From Mesostigma viride (Eukaryota; Streptophyta; Mesostigmatophyceae; Mesostigmatales; Mesostigmataceae), in NCBI GenBank assembly GCA_009746045.1, contig RPFO01001735.1, positions 1 through 64,000 of the forward strand: a stretch of DNA of 64,000 bases, read 5' to 3'. The translations under genes were made by a program, and so were the position numbers. The notes under the pieces are model-generated. The model was given only the letters and a program-made list of their open reading frames with translations, ran no database searches and was not told the origin of the DNA. Shown here in pieces: positions 14,831 through 30,671 of the stretch (within the stretch, counting starts at the first letter, position 1; each line of letters begins with the position of its first letter).

Positions 14831-14874
14831 GGCTAGCACGCCCCACCCCTCCATCGGCACAGCCAGCCTTGTGA

Positions 14875-16645
14875 GTCTACCCTTAACAACAAGGCTGGTA
14901 GGACGACACGCCTGAGCAGCATATGTCATGCCTATCTCAGGCTAATAATGTGTGATTTTGTGCCAACAACCAAGTTGTTCCACCCAACAACACATTATAA
15001 ACCCTCTTCCAAAATGCCCAACAAGCCGGACACGTGGAGGACCACACACGCAGTATATAAAGAGAAAATAAGCTGACTTTTTATCCAGCCAACCTGTGGC
15101 TAGCTGCTCTGGTTAGCATGACAAATGCTAACATTTACTCAGTGGGAAAGGTGAAGAGACCATTGGAACAGCCTACCTGACGCATGTGCCACCAAAGCAT
15201 TGTGTCCCGCAAAATGCACACTGCCTCCTTTCTAACAAGCACGAGCCGCTCTCTTTAGGAGACAGGTGCCAGCTCGTCAGTGTCTGGGGAAAATGATGCC
15301 GCTGCTTAGGAAGACCGCGTGAATTTCCTCGAACACAACTGTCTATAAAGCAAAAGAAATTTCAGAGAAGCATGGAAATAAAAGCATTACACCTTCCCGA
15401 CAGGTTGTGGGCCACGCGCTGCAGCAAGCCAGCCACGTCACAGACGAACTTGCTTAAAAACATCCAGGAATCCAGCGATGCAGCGCCAGGACCCGCAACT
15501 TCATGGCTGCATCTGGCCGGAAAGAAGGCAAAAAGCTTACGCTCAACGAGGTAAGAAAGCAGGAAAGCGCTATCTTAGGACGTTTAATACAAGAACGTAC
15601 CATAACGGGCATTTATTCGTGCCCAGGCGCACAAGAAAGGCCACCCTTTCATGGAGAGGTCGGGCGCGCATGGCGCAGGCCTAATGTTATCTTACCGCAA
15701 AATGACGGGAAAGGTAAAGATAGCAGCGGGAATTTTTACGGCTTTAGAAACATCATTAAACTAGCTTCCATTAGGACCATCAAAACTGGCAACAATCGAC
15801 AATCACACCTGCAGGCATCAATTATACTTTATTCATCCCGACAGAAATTCAGGCCGGACCCCCCTGCCGATGGTAAAGAAAAAGAGCCCGCGACATTATA
15901 GATCGCAACTATCCCACCATAAATTAGAATCAGTAACTAATTTTCTCCAAGAATCGAGCATTTTTTCTGCTTTCCGCGAGCCAGATTTGTCACGTTTCGT
16001 CTAAAAGCAGTCGCCATGGCCACTTCCGCAAGGGGTGCGCGCACCGTGCACCCACTTTTCACGGTACGGAGGGTACCGCGGAATTTTTTTGGCGCGGAAA
16101 ATATTCGCCGCCAAAAATTAACCATGCATGCATGCCCGTCGTCTCCAAACATTGCATTACATGCACGTGACGGCGTGTTCCCTCGGTCATGGTGCGCGGC
16201 GGTGCCAGCTGGACTGATGTCATGCCCTCCACGTAGGCTCGTTCTACATTTCAAAACTGATCCATGGCGCATAATTAGAATTTTGGAAGGTAGAATCAGG
16301 TTCTGAAGGTTCTACATAGTAGCCTAGTAAGGGTACACTAACATGTAGCCCAGTAGTTACTAATCCTGCGATCATGACGGAATATACATGTAGTGATACT
16401 AATCGATACATGTAGTACACATGGTTGGCGCACAGAATGTTGTACAACCTGCCCTACATGTCGGAAAAACGCACACTCTGACAAACGTGATTGAAATATA
16501 TTGTACAACATCATCACTAACGCTACATCCGGAACTGTTCTAGTGAATAGCATTACAATGTACTCCCCCGGCAGGTGTGGGTGCCCGAGTACTTGGGAGT
16601 CTGAACACGCAGTGTCGACTCCTATTGGTGCAAAAAGTCGTTTGG
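14875..16645. other. Single-copy spacer, no supportable gene
   Basis: Just outside the fold-back the sequence CCAGCCTTGT ... ACAAGGCTGG (14,862-14,896) can form a 10-bp stem. A TATATAAAG stretch lies at about 15,053. An open frame of 132 codons runs 15,503-15,901, but it has no recognisable motif, and I see no convincing splice structure or family match. No RNA gene recognised. Confidence 0.4.
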
Positions 16646-16664
16646 TGTGAAACGACTGGTCCAA

Positions 16665-17211
16665 CCTAAAAAAATTTTAAATTTTTGCCGTGTCCAGTAA
16701 CGGTCCTAGGTTGCATTCGCGGGACGTTCCGGCAGCTGTACAGAATAGATCAGAAAGATACGCCGCGGAATGACGCCAGTGCCCGGCAAATGTGAGTCGG
16801 GAACTGAACAGTCACTACACACGTCGAAAATCTATTGCTCCACCCCCCAAAAAAAGCGTTCCGGAACTGTTCGAAGCGAATAGCACTGACAGGATTCGAA
16901 CCTGCGTCCAGAGTGAGGTTGCGGAGTGAGGGAGGCCAGCCATCATGGTCCGCACACAAATCTGGCTCGGGTCCGATCCCTGTCAGTGCTCTTCGCTTCG
17001 AACAGGTCCGGAACGCTTTTTTGTGGGGGTGGAGCAATAAATACTCGACATTTGCAGTGACTGTTCAGTTCCGGGCTCACAAATGATTTGCCGGGCACAG
17101 GCGTCGTTGCGCGGCGTATCTTTGTGATCTTTTCTGTACAGCTGTCGGAACGTCCCGCGGGTGCAACCTAGGACCGTTACTGGACACGGCAAAAATTTAA
17201 AATTTTTCAGG
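16665..17211. mobile_element. 547-bp fold-back (MITE-like) insertion
   Basis: The ends are complementary: CCTAAAAAAATTTTAAATTT at the left and the reverse of CCTGAAAAATTTTAAATTTT at the right, with about 250-bp arms meeting near 16,940. The centre carries GGTTCGAATCC on the minus strand, identical to a tRNA B box, but no complete cloverleaf. The other arm of the host element (26,325-26,348) reads GGACCAGTCGTTTC directly next to CCCGGCTCCTAG, which is an empty site and shows that this segment is an insertion. No ORF of interest. Confidence 0.7.
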
Positions 17212-17225
17212 TTCACTAGGAGCCG

Positions 17226-17600
17226 GGTGTTGACAAAGTGTGACAAATTTTTGTCAACAATTGTCAACTTGTTGACAAAGTGTGACAACTTGTTGACAAA
17301 TTGTTGACAAAGTGTGACAAAGTGTGACAAAACTAGACAAAAAAATGTCAACAGCTTGACAAAACTTGACAGAATGTTGACAATGTTGACAAAACGTTGA
17401 CAATCGTTGACATGTCAACTTTATGTTGATGTCAACAAATGTCAAAACACTGACAAGCCAAGGTGATTTGTCAACAAATGTCAAGACGTTTACAAACGCA
17501 GGCCAAACGCAAGAAAAATGTCAACAAATGTCAACATGACAAAATGTCAACACGATAAACAAAGGCATAGCAAACTGACAAATCAACACCACGCACAGGT
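17226..17600. repeat. Degenerate TGTCAA/TTGACA repeat tract, left
   Basis: Dense, irregular copies of TTGACAA, TGTCAACA and GTGTGACAAA over about 370 bp. The period is not fixed, unlike a simple microsatellite. The tract is matched in reverse at 25,925-26,325, as part of the inverted arms. Confidence 0.8.
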
Positions 17601-18143
17601 AAACTTACTTCATTAAAATCAATATGGCTGCTGCCTTGCTGCCTGAATTGCGGTTTTCTGCATTACATTAGCATGACAAACTTTACTGACAAAACACATG
17701 AATGAAGAGTGCACTCAATCACAGTCCGAGGGTGGCGTGCAAGATGTACAACCGCAAGCATCTCACAAATGCAGTATAACATCCGTCATAGGGCTGTCCC
17801 AGCGATCATTGCTGAAAAAAATGGACTCTCTAGAAATTTATCGCATGACAATGTCCAGTGCTACAGCGATGTGACGAGGGCTCAGAGCCTACAAAATCTG
17901 TGTCCGCAGGTGCCCTCCCCGCCATGCTGGCCAATGTGTCCGCCATGGTTGTGTTAGGTAGATCGCCTGCATGCAAGGGATACATGCGTTATCCGGCAAA
18001 GCAGCAAAGGGAACACACAAAGATCTTAAGTGAGATGAATACCCGAAATCAGCTGTGTGTAATGAGACGTCGTGAGAGCACAGCAGTCGCGTGGCTGTTT
18101 GTGAGTAATGGCTTGATTTTAGGACCGAGAAAGTGAGATAGCG

Positions 18144-21555
<3,412 letters not shown>

Positions 21556-22395
21556 GGGTGAGGATTATTCCTTGTCATGGGGGCATACAGGACGGGTTAC
21601 TTATTCCTTGTCATGGGGGCAGGCAGGACAAGTTAATTATTCCTTGTCATGGGGGGCAGGCAGGACGGGTTAATTGTTCCTTTTCATGGGGGCAGGCAGG
21701 GCGGGTTAATTATTCCTTGTCATTAGGGGCAGGCAGGACGGGTTAATAATTCCTTGTCATGGGGGCAGGCAGGACGGGTCACTTATTCCTTGTCATGGGG
21801 GCAGGCAGGACGGGTCAATTATTCCGTGTCATGGGGGGCAGGCTGGACCTGTTAATTATTCCTTGTCATGGGGGCAGGCGGGACGGGTTAGTAATTCCTT
21901 GTCTTGGGGGCAGGCAGGGCGGGTGAATTATTCCTTTTTATGGTGACAGGCAGAACGGGTTAATCACTCCTTGTCATGGGAGGCAGGCAGGACGGGTTAC
22001 TTATTCCTTGTCATGGGGGGCAGGCGCATTGCATATACATTTATTCCTTGTCATGGGGGGCAGGCAGGACGGGTTAATTGTTCTTGTCATGAGGGGACGG
22101 CAGGGGGGGCTCATGATACCCTGTAGTGGGGTGGGCGAAGGCAGGGGGGGTTAATGATTCCCTGTCATGGGGTGGGGGAAGGCAGGGGGGGTTAACGATT
22201 CCTTGTGTCCATGGGGGGCAGGCAGGACGGGTTTCTTATTCCTTGTCATGAGGGGAAGGCAGGGGAGGTAAATGATTTCCTGTCGTGGGGTGGGAGAAGG
22301 CGGGGGTAATAATTTTTCCTTGCCATGGGGGCAGGCAGGACAGGTTAATTATTCCTTGTCATGGGGGCATGCAGAAAAGCTTAAAAATTTCTTGT
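21556..22395. repeat. G-rich minisatellite, block 1
   Basis: Units of about 34-38 bp: ATTCCTTGTCATGGGGGCAG then GCAGGACGGGTTA. About 24 imperfect copies. G-runs make the plus strand a candidate for G-quadruplexes. Confidence 0.9.
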
Positions 22396-22409
22396 CATGG
22401 GATTGAAAG

Positions 22410-22565
22410 CACCTCACAGTCAGTTGTCCTCCCTTACGAAATGGCGATTTTGTAGCTACATGATTAACAGAGCATATGCTCTAAATCTTGTAGCAATGGA
22501 CCGCGTTATATTTCTGTTGGCGACTACTTTCAAACATTCATCATTTTTGTTTTTCTTTTACATTT
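22410..22565. repeat. Duplicated segment, copy A
   Basis: About 150 bp with roughly three-quarters identity by eye to 25,202-25,345 (shared landmarks GATTAACA, CATATGCTC, CATTCAT, TTTTTGTTTTTCTT). It interrupts the minisatellite between its two blocks. It could be an exon-flanking or promoter remnant, but no product can be assigned. Confidence 0.6.
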
Positions 22566-22574
22566 GTCTTGTTG

Positions 22575-23465
22575 CGGACAGGGAGGGTTGATTGCCTTTT
22601 CATGGGGGGCAGGCAGGGGTGGGGGTTACTCCTTGTCATGGGGGGCAGGCAGGGGGGGTTGATTGCCTTTTCATGGGGGGCAGGCAGGGGCCGGGGCTTA
22701 ATTATTCCTTGTAATGTGGTGCAGGCAGGGGGGGTAATGATTCATTGTCATGGGGGGCAGGCAGGGGGGGGGTAACTCCTTGTCATGGGGGGCAGGCGGG
22801 GGGGGGGTAATTATCCCTTGTCATGGGGGTTCAGGCAGAGGGGGCTAATCCTTGTCACATGGGGGGCAGGCTGCGTGGGTAATTTTTCCTTGTAATTAGG
22901 GGCAGGCAGGGGGGGTAGTTGATCCTTGTCATGGGGGACATGCAGGGGGGGGGCAATGATTCCTTGTCGTGGGGGGCATGTAGGGGGCGTCAAGTGTTCC
23001 TTGTTATGTGGGGCAGGCAGGGGGGGGATGATTCTTGTCGTGGGGGGCAGGCAGGGGAGGGGATGATTCTTGTCGTGGGGGGCAGGCAGGGAGTGTTAAT
23101 TATTCCTTGTCACGGGGGGCAGACAGGGGGGGGCAATGATTCCTTGTCGTGGGGGGCAGGTAGCGGGGGTTAGTTGTTCCTTGTCGTGGGGGGCAGGCAG
23201 GGGGGGTCAATGATTCCTTGTCATGCCCGGGGCAGGTAGGGGGCGTAATTATTCCTTGTATTGGGGGCCAGGCGGGGGGCGTTAATCGTTGTCATGGGGG
23301 GCAGGCAGGGGGGTTTAATCCTTGTCATGGGGGGCAGGCAGGGGGGCTTGTTCCTTGTCATGGGGGACAGGTATGGGGGGGAGATTATTCCGCGTCATGG
23401 GGGTAGGCAAATGGGTTAGTTTTTCCTTGTCATGGGGGGCAGGTGGGGCAGCTTTATAATTCCTT
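22575..23465. repeat. G-rich minisatellite, block 2
   Basis: Continuation of the 34-38 bp family, with longer G-runs (CATGGGGGGCAGGCAGGGGG) and more length variation than block 1. Confidence 0.9.
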
Positions 23466-23475
23466 GTGGTGGGTT

Positions 23476-25201
23476 TTAACTCGTCGTCTGTCCCAACTCA
23501 GTCCTAATAATAGGACTGAGTTGACCTTTTTCAACCGTGTGTAGTGACTAGGTGGGGGGTCCATTAAAGATGCTTAGATGTGGGTCTATGGAGTATTTGA
23601 TGTCCTCTTGCTGGCAAAAATACTACATCAGTGAAAACTTGACCCAAACTCCTAAAAATTACATGGATGTATGGCACCGTCGGCGAATTTGCATTTTTGT
23701 GTGGAAGCATGAGTGGCAAAAATTGAATAAATTCCATATTCATGTTAAAAAAATACAGGCATGTAAACAATATAGTTCTTGACCTGTGGCAAAAAACTGG
23801 ACTCAATTTGGCCACTGGCACTGCCTGAAACACGCCAAATACTGCCAGTCCTATACATAGGACTGGGCCATGCTAGCAATTTGCAAGCATGTAAGTGCGG
23901 TCATACTTCATAGTAGCGTGGCCACAAACCATGTCAATCAGCCCATTTCCCTTCAGGCATAATAGGAAAACATACTTGCATCATCATAATGCAGTTATAT
24001 TGTACCTTAGTATGTGTGAAAGCCTATGCATACATGTAGGGAATGCGTATGGATACGTAGCTACAAAGGGATGTATTATAAGTAATAACCACCGATATAA
24101 TGGGTAGGTTAGTCACATTTAATTGTTCTTTACAAGAATGGACATGGATAAAACTGTATTACCTTGCCATGACATGGCCAACATACCTGCTGGCACATGA
24201 TCACAGTGGTTTATCACCAAGATTTTTCACTCACCCGTATAAGCTTGACAGTACCCTTGACGCAGCCCATGACCACACAATCATGCAGTATGAACATAGC
24301 AAGAGAATAACTAACATCTATGAAAGTGTTTTAACCCATTCAGCACCTAAAACCTTGTACAGCCATGCTACGGTAAGGCAAATGCCTGGTAAGATCATCT
24401 AAAAAGATGGTTTTAGAGAGGGGCAGGCAACGGTCAAGAAAGAGCAGCAAGACTCAAAACTGACAGCGCATCGCAAGCTTAAACTCATGTAAGAATACCA
24501 AGAAACGATGAAGCAGCGATATTCCAGCTTTACCTGGCACGGCTGGCGTTACCTTGGCCCAGGCGGTGCCTGCAAAAGTGGCACTTTGCGGCACACAAAC
24601 CATGACGTGACAGAGTGGTCGAAATCATCAAATCTTTACTGCCACTAGACTTAATCTACGACAATACATGATAAAAGGTATAAAGAAACCTATAAACCCT
24701 TCGATTTGATCCGGGAATCAATTGTAGTAATCCATTCCGTCGACCTGCCTAATCGCAGATTTTTCCAGCAAGAACAGTGCCGACACCCAGTAAATCGCAT
24801 CCCCGCGAGGCTAAAATTCACTTGTATCATCTTTAGGACATAAAAAATCTATTTCCTGGGTTTGGCCCGCAAAATCGTCCGAAAACGTAAACTGCATGCA
24901 TGGGCGCAAGCCGCCATGGCTAGGTCGTGCATTTCCGGAACTCACGTTTTGCGTGAAAATGTACCCTTACCACCTGTACTTTCACCGTACGGTTAGACGC
25001 CCAAACCAAATCCAAAAAAATCCCAAAAATATGTCCAAGAAAGATCTTTTCAAGTAGTATTTGAATAAATTTTGAGAAAAATTTTCTGCCAAATATTCCG
25101 ACTGGGGCGAATTTTCTACAAAACCTCAAAATTAGGTCCTAAAATTAGGACTGAGTTGAACTCAGTCCTAAAATTAGGACCAGAGACAGACGACGAGTTA
25201 A
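23476..25201. mobile_element. Putative TTAA-flanked DNA transposon, non-autonomous
   Basis: The left end reads TTAA-CTCGTCGTCTGTC and the right end reads GACAGACGACGAG-TTAA, so 13-bp perfect inverted termini are flanked by TTAA on both sides, as expected for a TTAA target duplication. Just inside are palindromic TCCTAATTTTAGGA-like and ACTCAGTCCTAATAATAGGA blocks at both ends. The 1.7-kb interior has no ORF above 114 codons and no DDE-type motif. TTAA targeting is typical of piggyBac-like elements, but the termini here begin CTC rather than the usual CCY, so the superfamily is open. Confidence 0.65.
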
Positions 25202-25345
25202 GCACCTTGCAATCGTTATGCCCTCTTAAGGAAGTGTGCTTGCGCAGCTAATCGATTAACATAACATATGCTCCAAATTTCGTACACAATGGATACCGTA
25301 ATAAATTTGTTATTGACTACGAATAAACATTCATAATTTTTGTTT
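25202..25345. repeat. Duplicated segment, copy B
   Basis: Partner of 22,410-22,565. It directly follows the right TTAA of the transposon and leads into TTTTTGTTTTTCTTCTGCAG, a good 3' splice-site-like sequence. Confidence 0.6.
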
Positions 25346-25924
25346 TTCTTCTGCAGGAAGTCTCGGCTGTTCTGGTGCCATATGCATCCTCACCATCGTC
25401 GTCATCGACGTAGCCGGCGGACTCGTCTAGGGTCCATGCACGGGTTGCTCAGGTTTGTCTTTGAATCTGTGTGATGAGGTGTTTTCTTTGCGCAGTGTAT
25501 GTTTGCCTGCAGCTACCTTTTTTGTTCCAAATAGATCAGTGCTTTCTTCTTTGCATTTGCAGCAAGAGAGGGAAGTTTTTGTACAGGTTTTTTAACGTAA
25601 TCTGCCTCTTTAATGTTGCACAACTGACAACAACCATGTATACATTGATGTTATTTCCACCTCTGCATCTTTTTTCTGTGTTTTACAGGAGAGTCGAGAG
25701 CTTTTAATCAAAATGACATCCGCAAATGACGGCTGCACACAATATACCCAACGGGCGGCTGCCTGCAAATTCTTTGCAAGCATTTAGAGCTTTCCGTGGA
25801 AGTCATGCTCACAACGGGCTGCACGCAACGCAATGGGCTGCCGTCCGAACTTTGCCTACGAGACAATCGTTGTTGCTGTCAGCATTAAGTAATGCTTATT
25901 TTGTAATAAAAAGAAAAATTTCAC
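25346..25924. other. Single-copy stretch with possible exon fragments
   Basis: Follows a polypyrimidine-CAG acceptor at about 25,355. Short open stretches only; no family recognised. Confidence 0.3.
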
Positions 25925-26325
25925 TGGTTTTTGTCACTTTTTGTCACTTTTTGTCACTTTTTGTCACTTTTTGTCTGTTTTATAGTCCTGATAAATTTTC
26001 AGGATTGTCTGTGATATATCAACGTTTGTGTTGTGATAAATGTGCACAAATGTCACTAATTGTGGTGTGATAAAATGTGATAAAATCTCACTCTCATGTT
26101 GACAATGCGTGACGTTGACAATGTGTGACATTTTTTGACACTTTCACCTTGATAATTTGTCAAGAATTGTCTTGTAAAATCGACCTGATATGTCATGGTT
26201 TTGTCAACATTTGTATAGCTTTTGTCACACTTTGTCACACCACATGTCACACTTTGTCACACTTTGTCACACTTTATCAACCTGACATGTCAAGCATTGT
26301 CACACTTTGTCAACACCCGGCTCCT
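25925..26325. repeat. Degenerate TTTGTCAC/TTGTCAA repeat tract, right
   Basis: Starts with four perfect TTTTTGTCAC repeats and becomes irregular. It is the reverse counterpart of 17,226-17,600 and ends in TTGTCAACACCCGGCTCCTA, matching the left arm. Confidence 0.8.
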
Positions 26326-26529
26326 AGTGTTGGACCAGTCGTTTCACATGATTCGTCGTACGTACGCACATATCCTCCACGCATGCCATGTCGACGCTGC
26401 ACTGACACACACCAGGGACTTTGGAAGGTGCGCACCCAGCCCGCCCAGGTAATTGATGCGGTGTTTTGCAGGCGCGCACCGCCGGATGCGCCCACCACGC
26501 CCGCCACCGCACGTCCAGTGACCGACTGT

Positions 26530-27360
26530 GGTCCACGTTCTTTTTCGCCTGCGGGTGCAGCCCCCATAATGCGTACGAGCAGCTTCACGGCTTTCTTCTT
26601 TGGAAATCAAGAACAACGGGCCTGACAACAACAACAACGACAGCAGCATCAGCTCCAACAAGAGTGAGTTGCGGGATTTTACGTACGTGGTTTTTCTATT
26701 TTTTTTTTCACCTGGCATGTTGAGTATTCATCCCATTTTGCGTCATGACGGCTTCCTGAACGACGACTCTCTCTCCCTCTCCCTCTCCCCCCCCTCTCCC
26801 TCTTATTTTTCACCAGGTTTTTTCATGCCGATTTTAAATCCCTTTGGCGTCATGCTCCTTGTAGCGTGATGTCGTCAATTGTCACTCACAACAATACTAT
26901 CATTGTGGTTCGTTCTTTTTCGCCTGCGGGTGCAGGTCACGAGCGTTGCGTACGAGCAGCACTTACATCATTAAATAAAGAACAACGGGCCTGACAACAA
27001 GAACAACGACAGCAGCATCAGCAACAACAAGAGTGAGTTGCGGGATTTTATGTACGTTGTTTTTCTCATGTTTTTTTCACCTGTCATGTTGAGTATTCAT
27101 CCCATTTTGCGTCATGCCGGCTTCCTGAACGACGACTCTCTCTCCCTCTCCCTCTCCCCCCCCTCTCCCTCTTATTTTTCACCAGGTTTTTCATGCCGAT
27201 TTTTAATCCCTTTTGCGTCATGCTCCTTGTAGCGTGATGTCGTCAATTGTCACTCACAACCATGCTATCATTGTGGTTCGTTCTTTTTCGCCTGCGGGTG
27301 CAGGTCACGAGCGTTGCGTGCGGTGCGTCATCAATCCAAGAACAAAACACGATGTGGCTA
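26530..27360. repeat. 370-bp tandem unit, two full copies and a third that leads into the expanded tract
   Basis: GTTCTTTTTCGCCTGCGGGT-GCAG recurs at about 26,540, 26,912 and 27,281. Between copies are a GACAACAACAAC-like stretch encoding Asn/Ser-rich peptide, an AGTGAGTTGCGGGATTTT donor-like site, and a short CTCTCCCTCTCCCCCCCC tract followed by TTATTTTTCACCAGG. The arrangement (acceptor-like GCAG, about 100 bp, donor-like GTGAGT) looks like a repeated exon, but no gene can be built from it. Confidence 0.75.
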
Positions 27361-27476
27361 AACCCTCCCTCTCCCTCTCCTCTCTCCCTCTCCCTCTCCC
27401 TCTCCCTCTCCTCTCCCTCTCCCTCTCCCTCTCTCCCTCTCCCTCTCCCTCTCCCTCTCCCTCCCTCCCTCCCTCC

Positions 27477-27560
<84 letters not shown>

Positions 27561-27961
27561 CTCTCCCTCCTCTCCCTCTCCCTCTCCCTCTCCCTCTCCC
27601 TCTCCCTCTCCCTCTCCCTCTCCCTCTCCCTCTCCCTCTCCCTCTCCCTCTCCCTCTCCTCTCCCTCTCCCTCTCCCTCTCCCTCTCCCTCTCCCTCTCC
27701 CTCTCCCTCTCCCTCTCCCTCTCCTCTCCCTCTCCCTCTCCCTCTCCCTCCTCCCTCCCTCCTCCCTCCCTCCCTCCCTCCCTCCCTCCCTCCCTCCCTC
27801 CCTCCCTCCCTCCCTCCCTCCCTCCCTCCCTCCCTCCCTCCCTCCCTCCCTCCCTCCCTCCATCCCTCCCTCCCTCCCTCCCTCCCTCCCTCCCTTCCTC
27901 CCTCCCTCCCTCCCTCCCTCCCTCCATCCCTCCTCCCTCCCTCCCTCCATCCCTCCATCCC
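27361..27961. repeat. Homopyrimidine tract (CCCTCT, CT, CCCT)
   Basis: Uninterrupted pyrimidines on the plus strand apart from rare CCAT units: CCCTCT hexamers, a (CT)n run at 27,481-27,560, then (CCCT)n. Long Ser/Leu/Pro and Arg/Glu/Gly ORFs of up to 899 codons are artefacts of stop-free repeats. Confidence 0.98.
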
Positions 27962-28363
27962 TCTTACGGTTACGCTTACGCTTACGGTTACGCTTACGGT
28001 TACGCTTACGCTTACGGTTACGCTTACGCTTACGCTTACGCTTACGCTTACGCTTACGCTTACGCTTACGCTTACGCTTACGCTTACGCTTACGCTTACG
28101 CTTACGCTTACGCTTACGCTTACGCTTACGCTTACGCTTACGCTTACGCTTACGCTTACGCTTACGCTTACGCTTACGCTTACGCTTACGCTTACGCTTA
28201 CGCTTACGCTTACGCTTACGCTTACGCTTACGCTTACGCTTACGCTTACGCTTACGCTTACGCTTACGCCCTCCCTCTCCCTACGGTTACGCTTACGCTT
28301 ACGGTTATGCTTACGCTTAGGTTTACGCTTACGCTTACGCTTAGGCTTACGCTTACGCTTACG
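27962..28363. repeat. (TTACGC)n hexamer array
   Basis: About 60 copies of CTTACG/TTACGC, mostly perfect, with TTACGG variants at both edges and a short CCCTCT interruption at about 28,270. It sits inside the homopyrimidine tract and is not a known telomere unit. Confidence 0.97.
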
Positions 28364-29788
<1,425 letters not shown>

Positions 29789-29849
29789 CCCCCCCCCTTT
29801 TACAAACACCATAATTCTGCCAACGTCACTCTTCCTGGACCGTGTGATA

Positions 29850-30254
29850 GTTACGCCCGCCGTCGTTTCTTGTCTTACTGGAAGAGCACATGACCAACAT
29901 TGGTTGTGCTAGTTACGCCCGCCGTCGTTTCTTTTGCCTTTTCGATGTCGAAATATATCTCGGGAAAGATGCACCCCCGTCAGTTAACTTGTCATCTTGT
30001 AAGCTCAATCTTTCCATGATAGTTACGCCCGCCGTCGTTTCTTTTGCATCTTCGATGTCGAAGTGTTTGTCGTGAAAGTTGCATCCCCGTCAGCTTCTTG
30101 TAAGATCAATGTTTCATGATAGTTACGCCCGCCGTCGTTTCTTTTTTATTTTCGATGTCGAAGAATATGTCGTGAAAGTTGCAGCGCGTTCGTGTCCATT
30201 GTGATCTTGTGATATCAAAGTTTCCCATGATAGTTACGCCCGCCGTCGTTTCTG
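29850..30254 (+). repeat. Five tandem copies of the stem-tetraloop element
   Basis: GTTACGCCCGCCGTCGTTTC starts at 29,850, 29,912, 30,022, 30,122 and 30,233. The last four sit in longer units of about 100-111 bp with TTCGATGTCGAA and GTCGTGAAAGTTGCA in between. Potential stem ACGCC / GTCGT (one C.T mismatch), loop CGCC. This block lies directly upstream of the gene island and could be a promoter-proximal array, a 3' region of a lost gene, or a mobile element cluster. Confidence 0.8.
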
Positions 30255-30363
30255 TTGCTTCTCGTTCGTTTAAAATATCTAATGAAGTTTTTACCATCGT
30301 TCACCTAAAACAAATTACTTTAAATCTGCACCCGTTAAACCACACCCCCCTCGAAATGACTCC

Positions 30364-30603
30364 ATGGTTGCAGAACAAATGTCAGAAGAAGAACAAAAAA
30401 AATGCTTCGGAAACCACAAGCGCAAAAGGAAAGCCGATGACAATTTAGAGACCCTCTCGGAGGATGTGCCGGAGTTGGTTTCTTCGGATGACGAGTTTGA
30501 ATACTCAAAAACATCAGGGGGACAAGTTCTTGAGAAAGCATGGAAGGTGTTTGTGACAAACGCGTTTGTGGAATGGATAAAAAAAAACTATTCCGAGGAA
30601 TAG
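30364..30603 (+). CDS. Small charged hypothetical protein
   Basis: 79 codons from the first ATG; a second in-frame ATG at 30,379 follows a GCAG acceptor-like sequence and would give 74 codons. The product starts Lys/Glu-rich (KRKRKADD, a possible nuclear localisation signal), has an acidic middle (DVPELVSSDDEFEY) and a basic-hydrophobic end with WKVF and VEWIKKNY. No known domain. It is the first of five compact plus-strand genes and ends 68 nt before the MYND gene. Stop-free short frames of this size can arise by chance, but the codon usage, the position and the absence of repeats support a real gene or final exon. Confidence 0.45.
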   Translation: MVAEQMSEEEQKKCFGNHKRKRKADDNLETLSEDVPELVSSDDEFEYSKTSGGQVLEKAWKVFVTNAFVEWIKKNYSEE

Positions 30604-30671
30604 TAACTTGTTATTATAAAATAATAAATTAATGTTTATGAATTTTTTTGTTCGTTTTTTCCCTGAAAAAG

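Larger units (their letters stand above)
1..14874. repeat. Giant inverted repeat (fold-back element or palindrome)
   Basis: The first bases (TCACAAGGCTGGCTGTGCCG) are the reverse complement of the bases ending at 14,874. The match continues inward through a minisatellite and a unique segment (about 1.09 kb per arm) and then for about 1 kb into an oppositely oriented satellite. The loop is about 10.6 kb of left-arm satellite with no right-arm partner. No transposase or other gene is visible inside; every ORF is satellite read through. Because the left arm starts at base 1 of the window, the true left border and any target-site duplication cannot be seen. It may be a non-autonomous fold-back transposon, a segmental inverted duplication or an assembly fold-back. 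The inverted symmetry is certain; its nature is not. Confidence 0.9.

Noticed and set aside
15503-15901. 132-codon ORF as a gene
   Set aside because: No domain, mixed composition and no supporting splice sites; overlapping frames of similar length exist in the same stretch.
16865-16990. tRNA gene on the minus strand
   Set aside because: A perfect B box (GGTTCGAATCC) exists, but no acceptor stem, D arm or anticodon arm can be drawn; it lies at the centre of a fold-back element.
17105-17130. Additional copy of the stem-tetraloop element (GTTGCGCGGCGTATCTTTG)
   Set aside because: The loop is missing and the stem is too short; it belongs to the fold-back arm and its mirror at about 16,760 does not fit the consensus.
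27962-28363. Telomere or interstitial telomere
   Set aside because: TTACGC is not a known telomere unit, the block is internal and it is surrounded by microsatellite.
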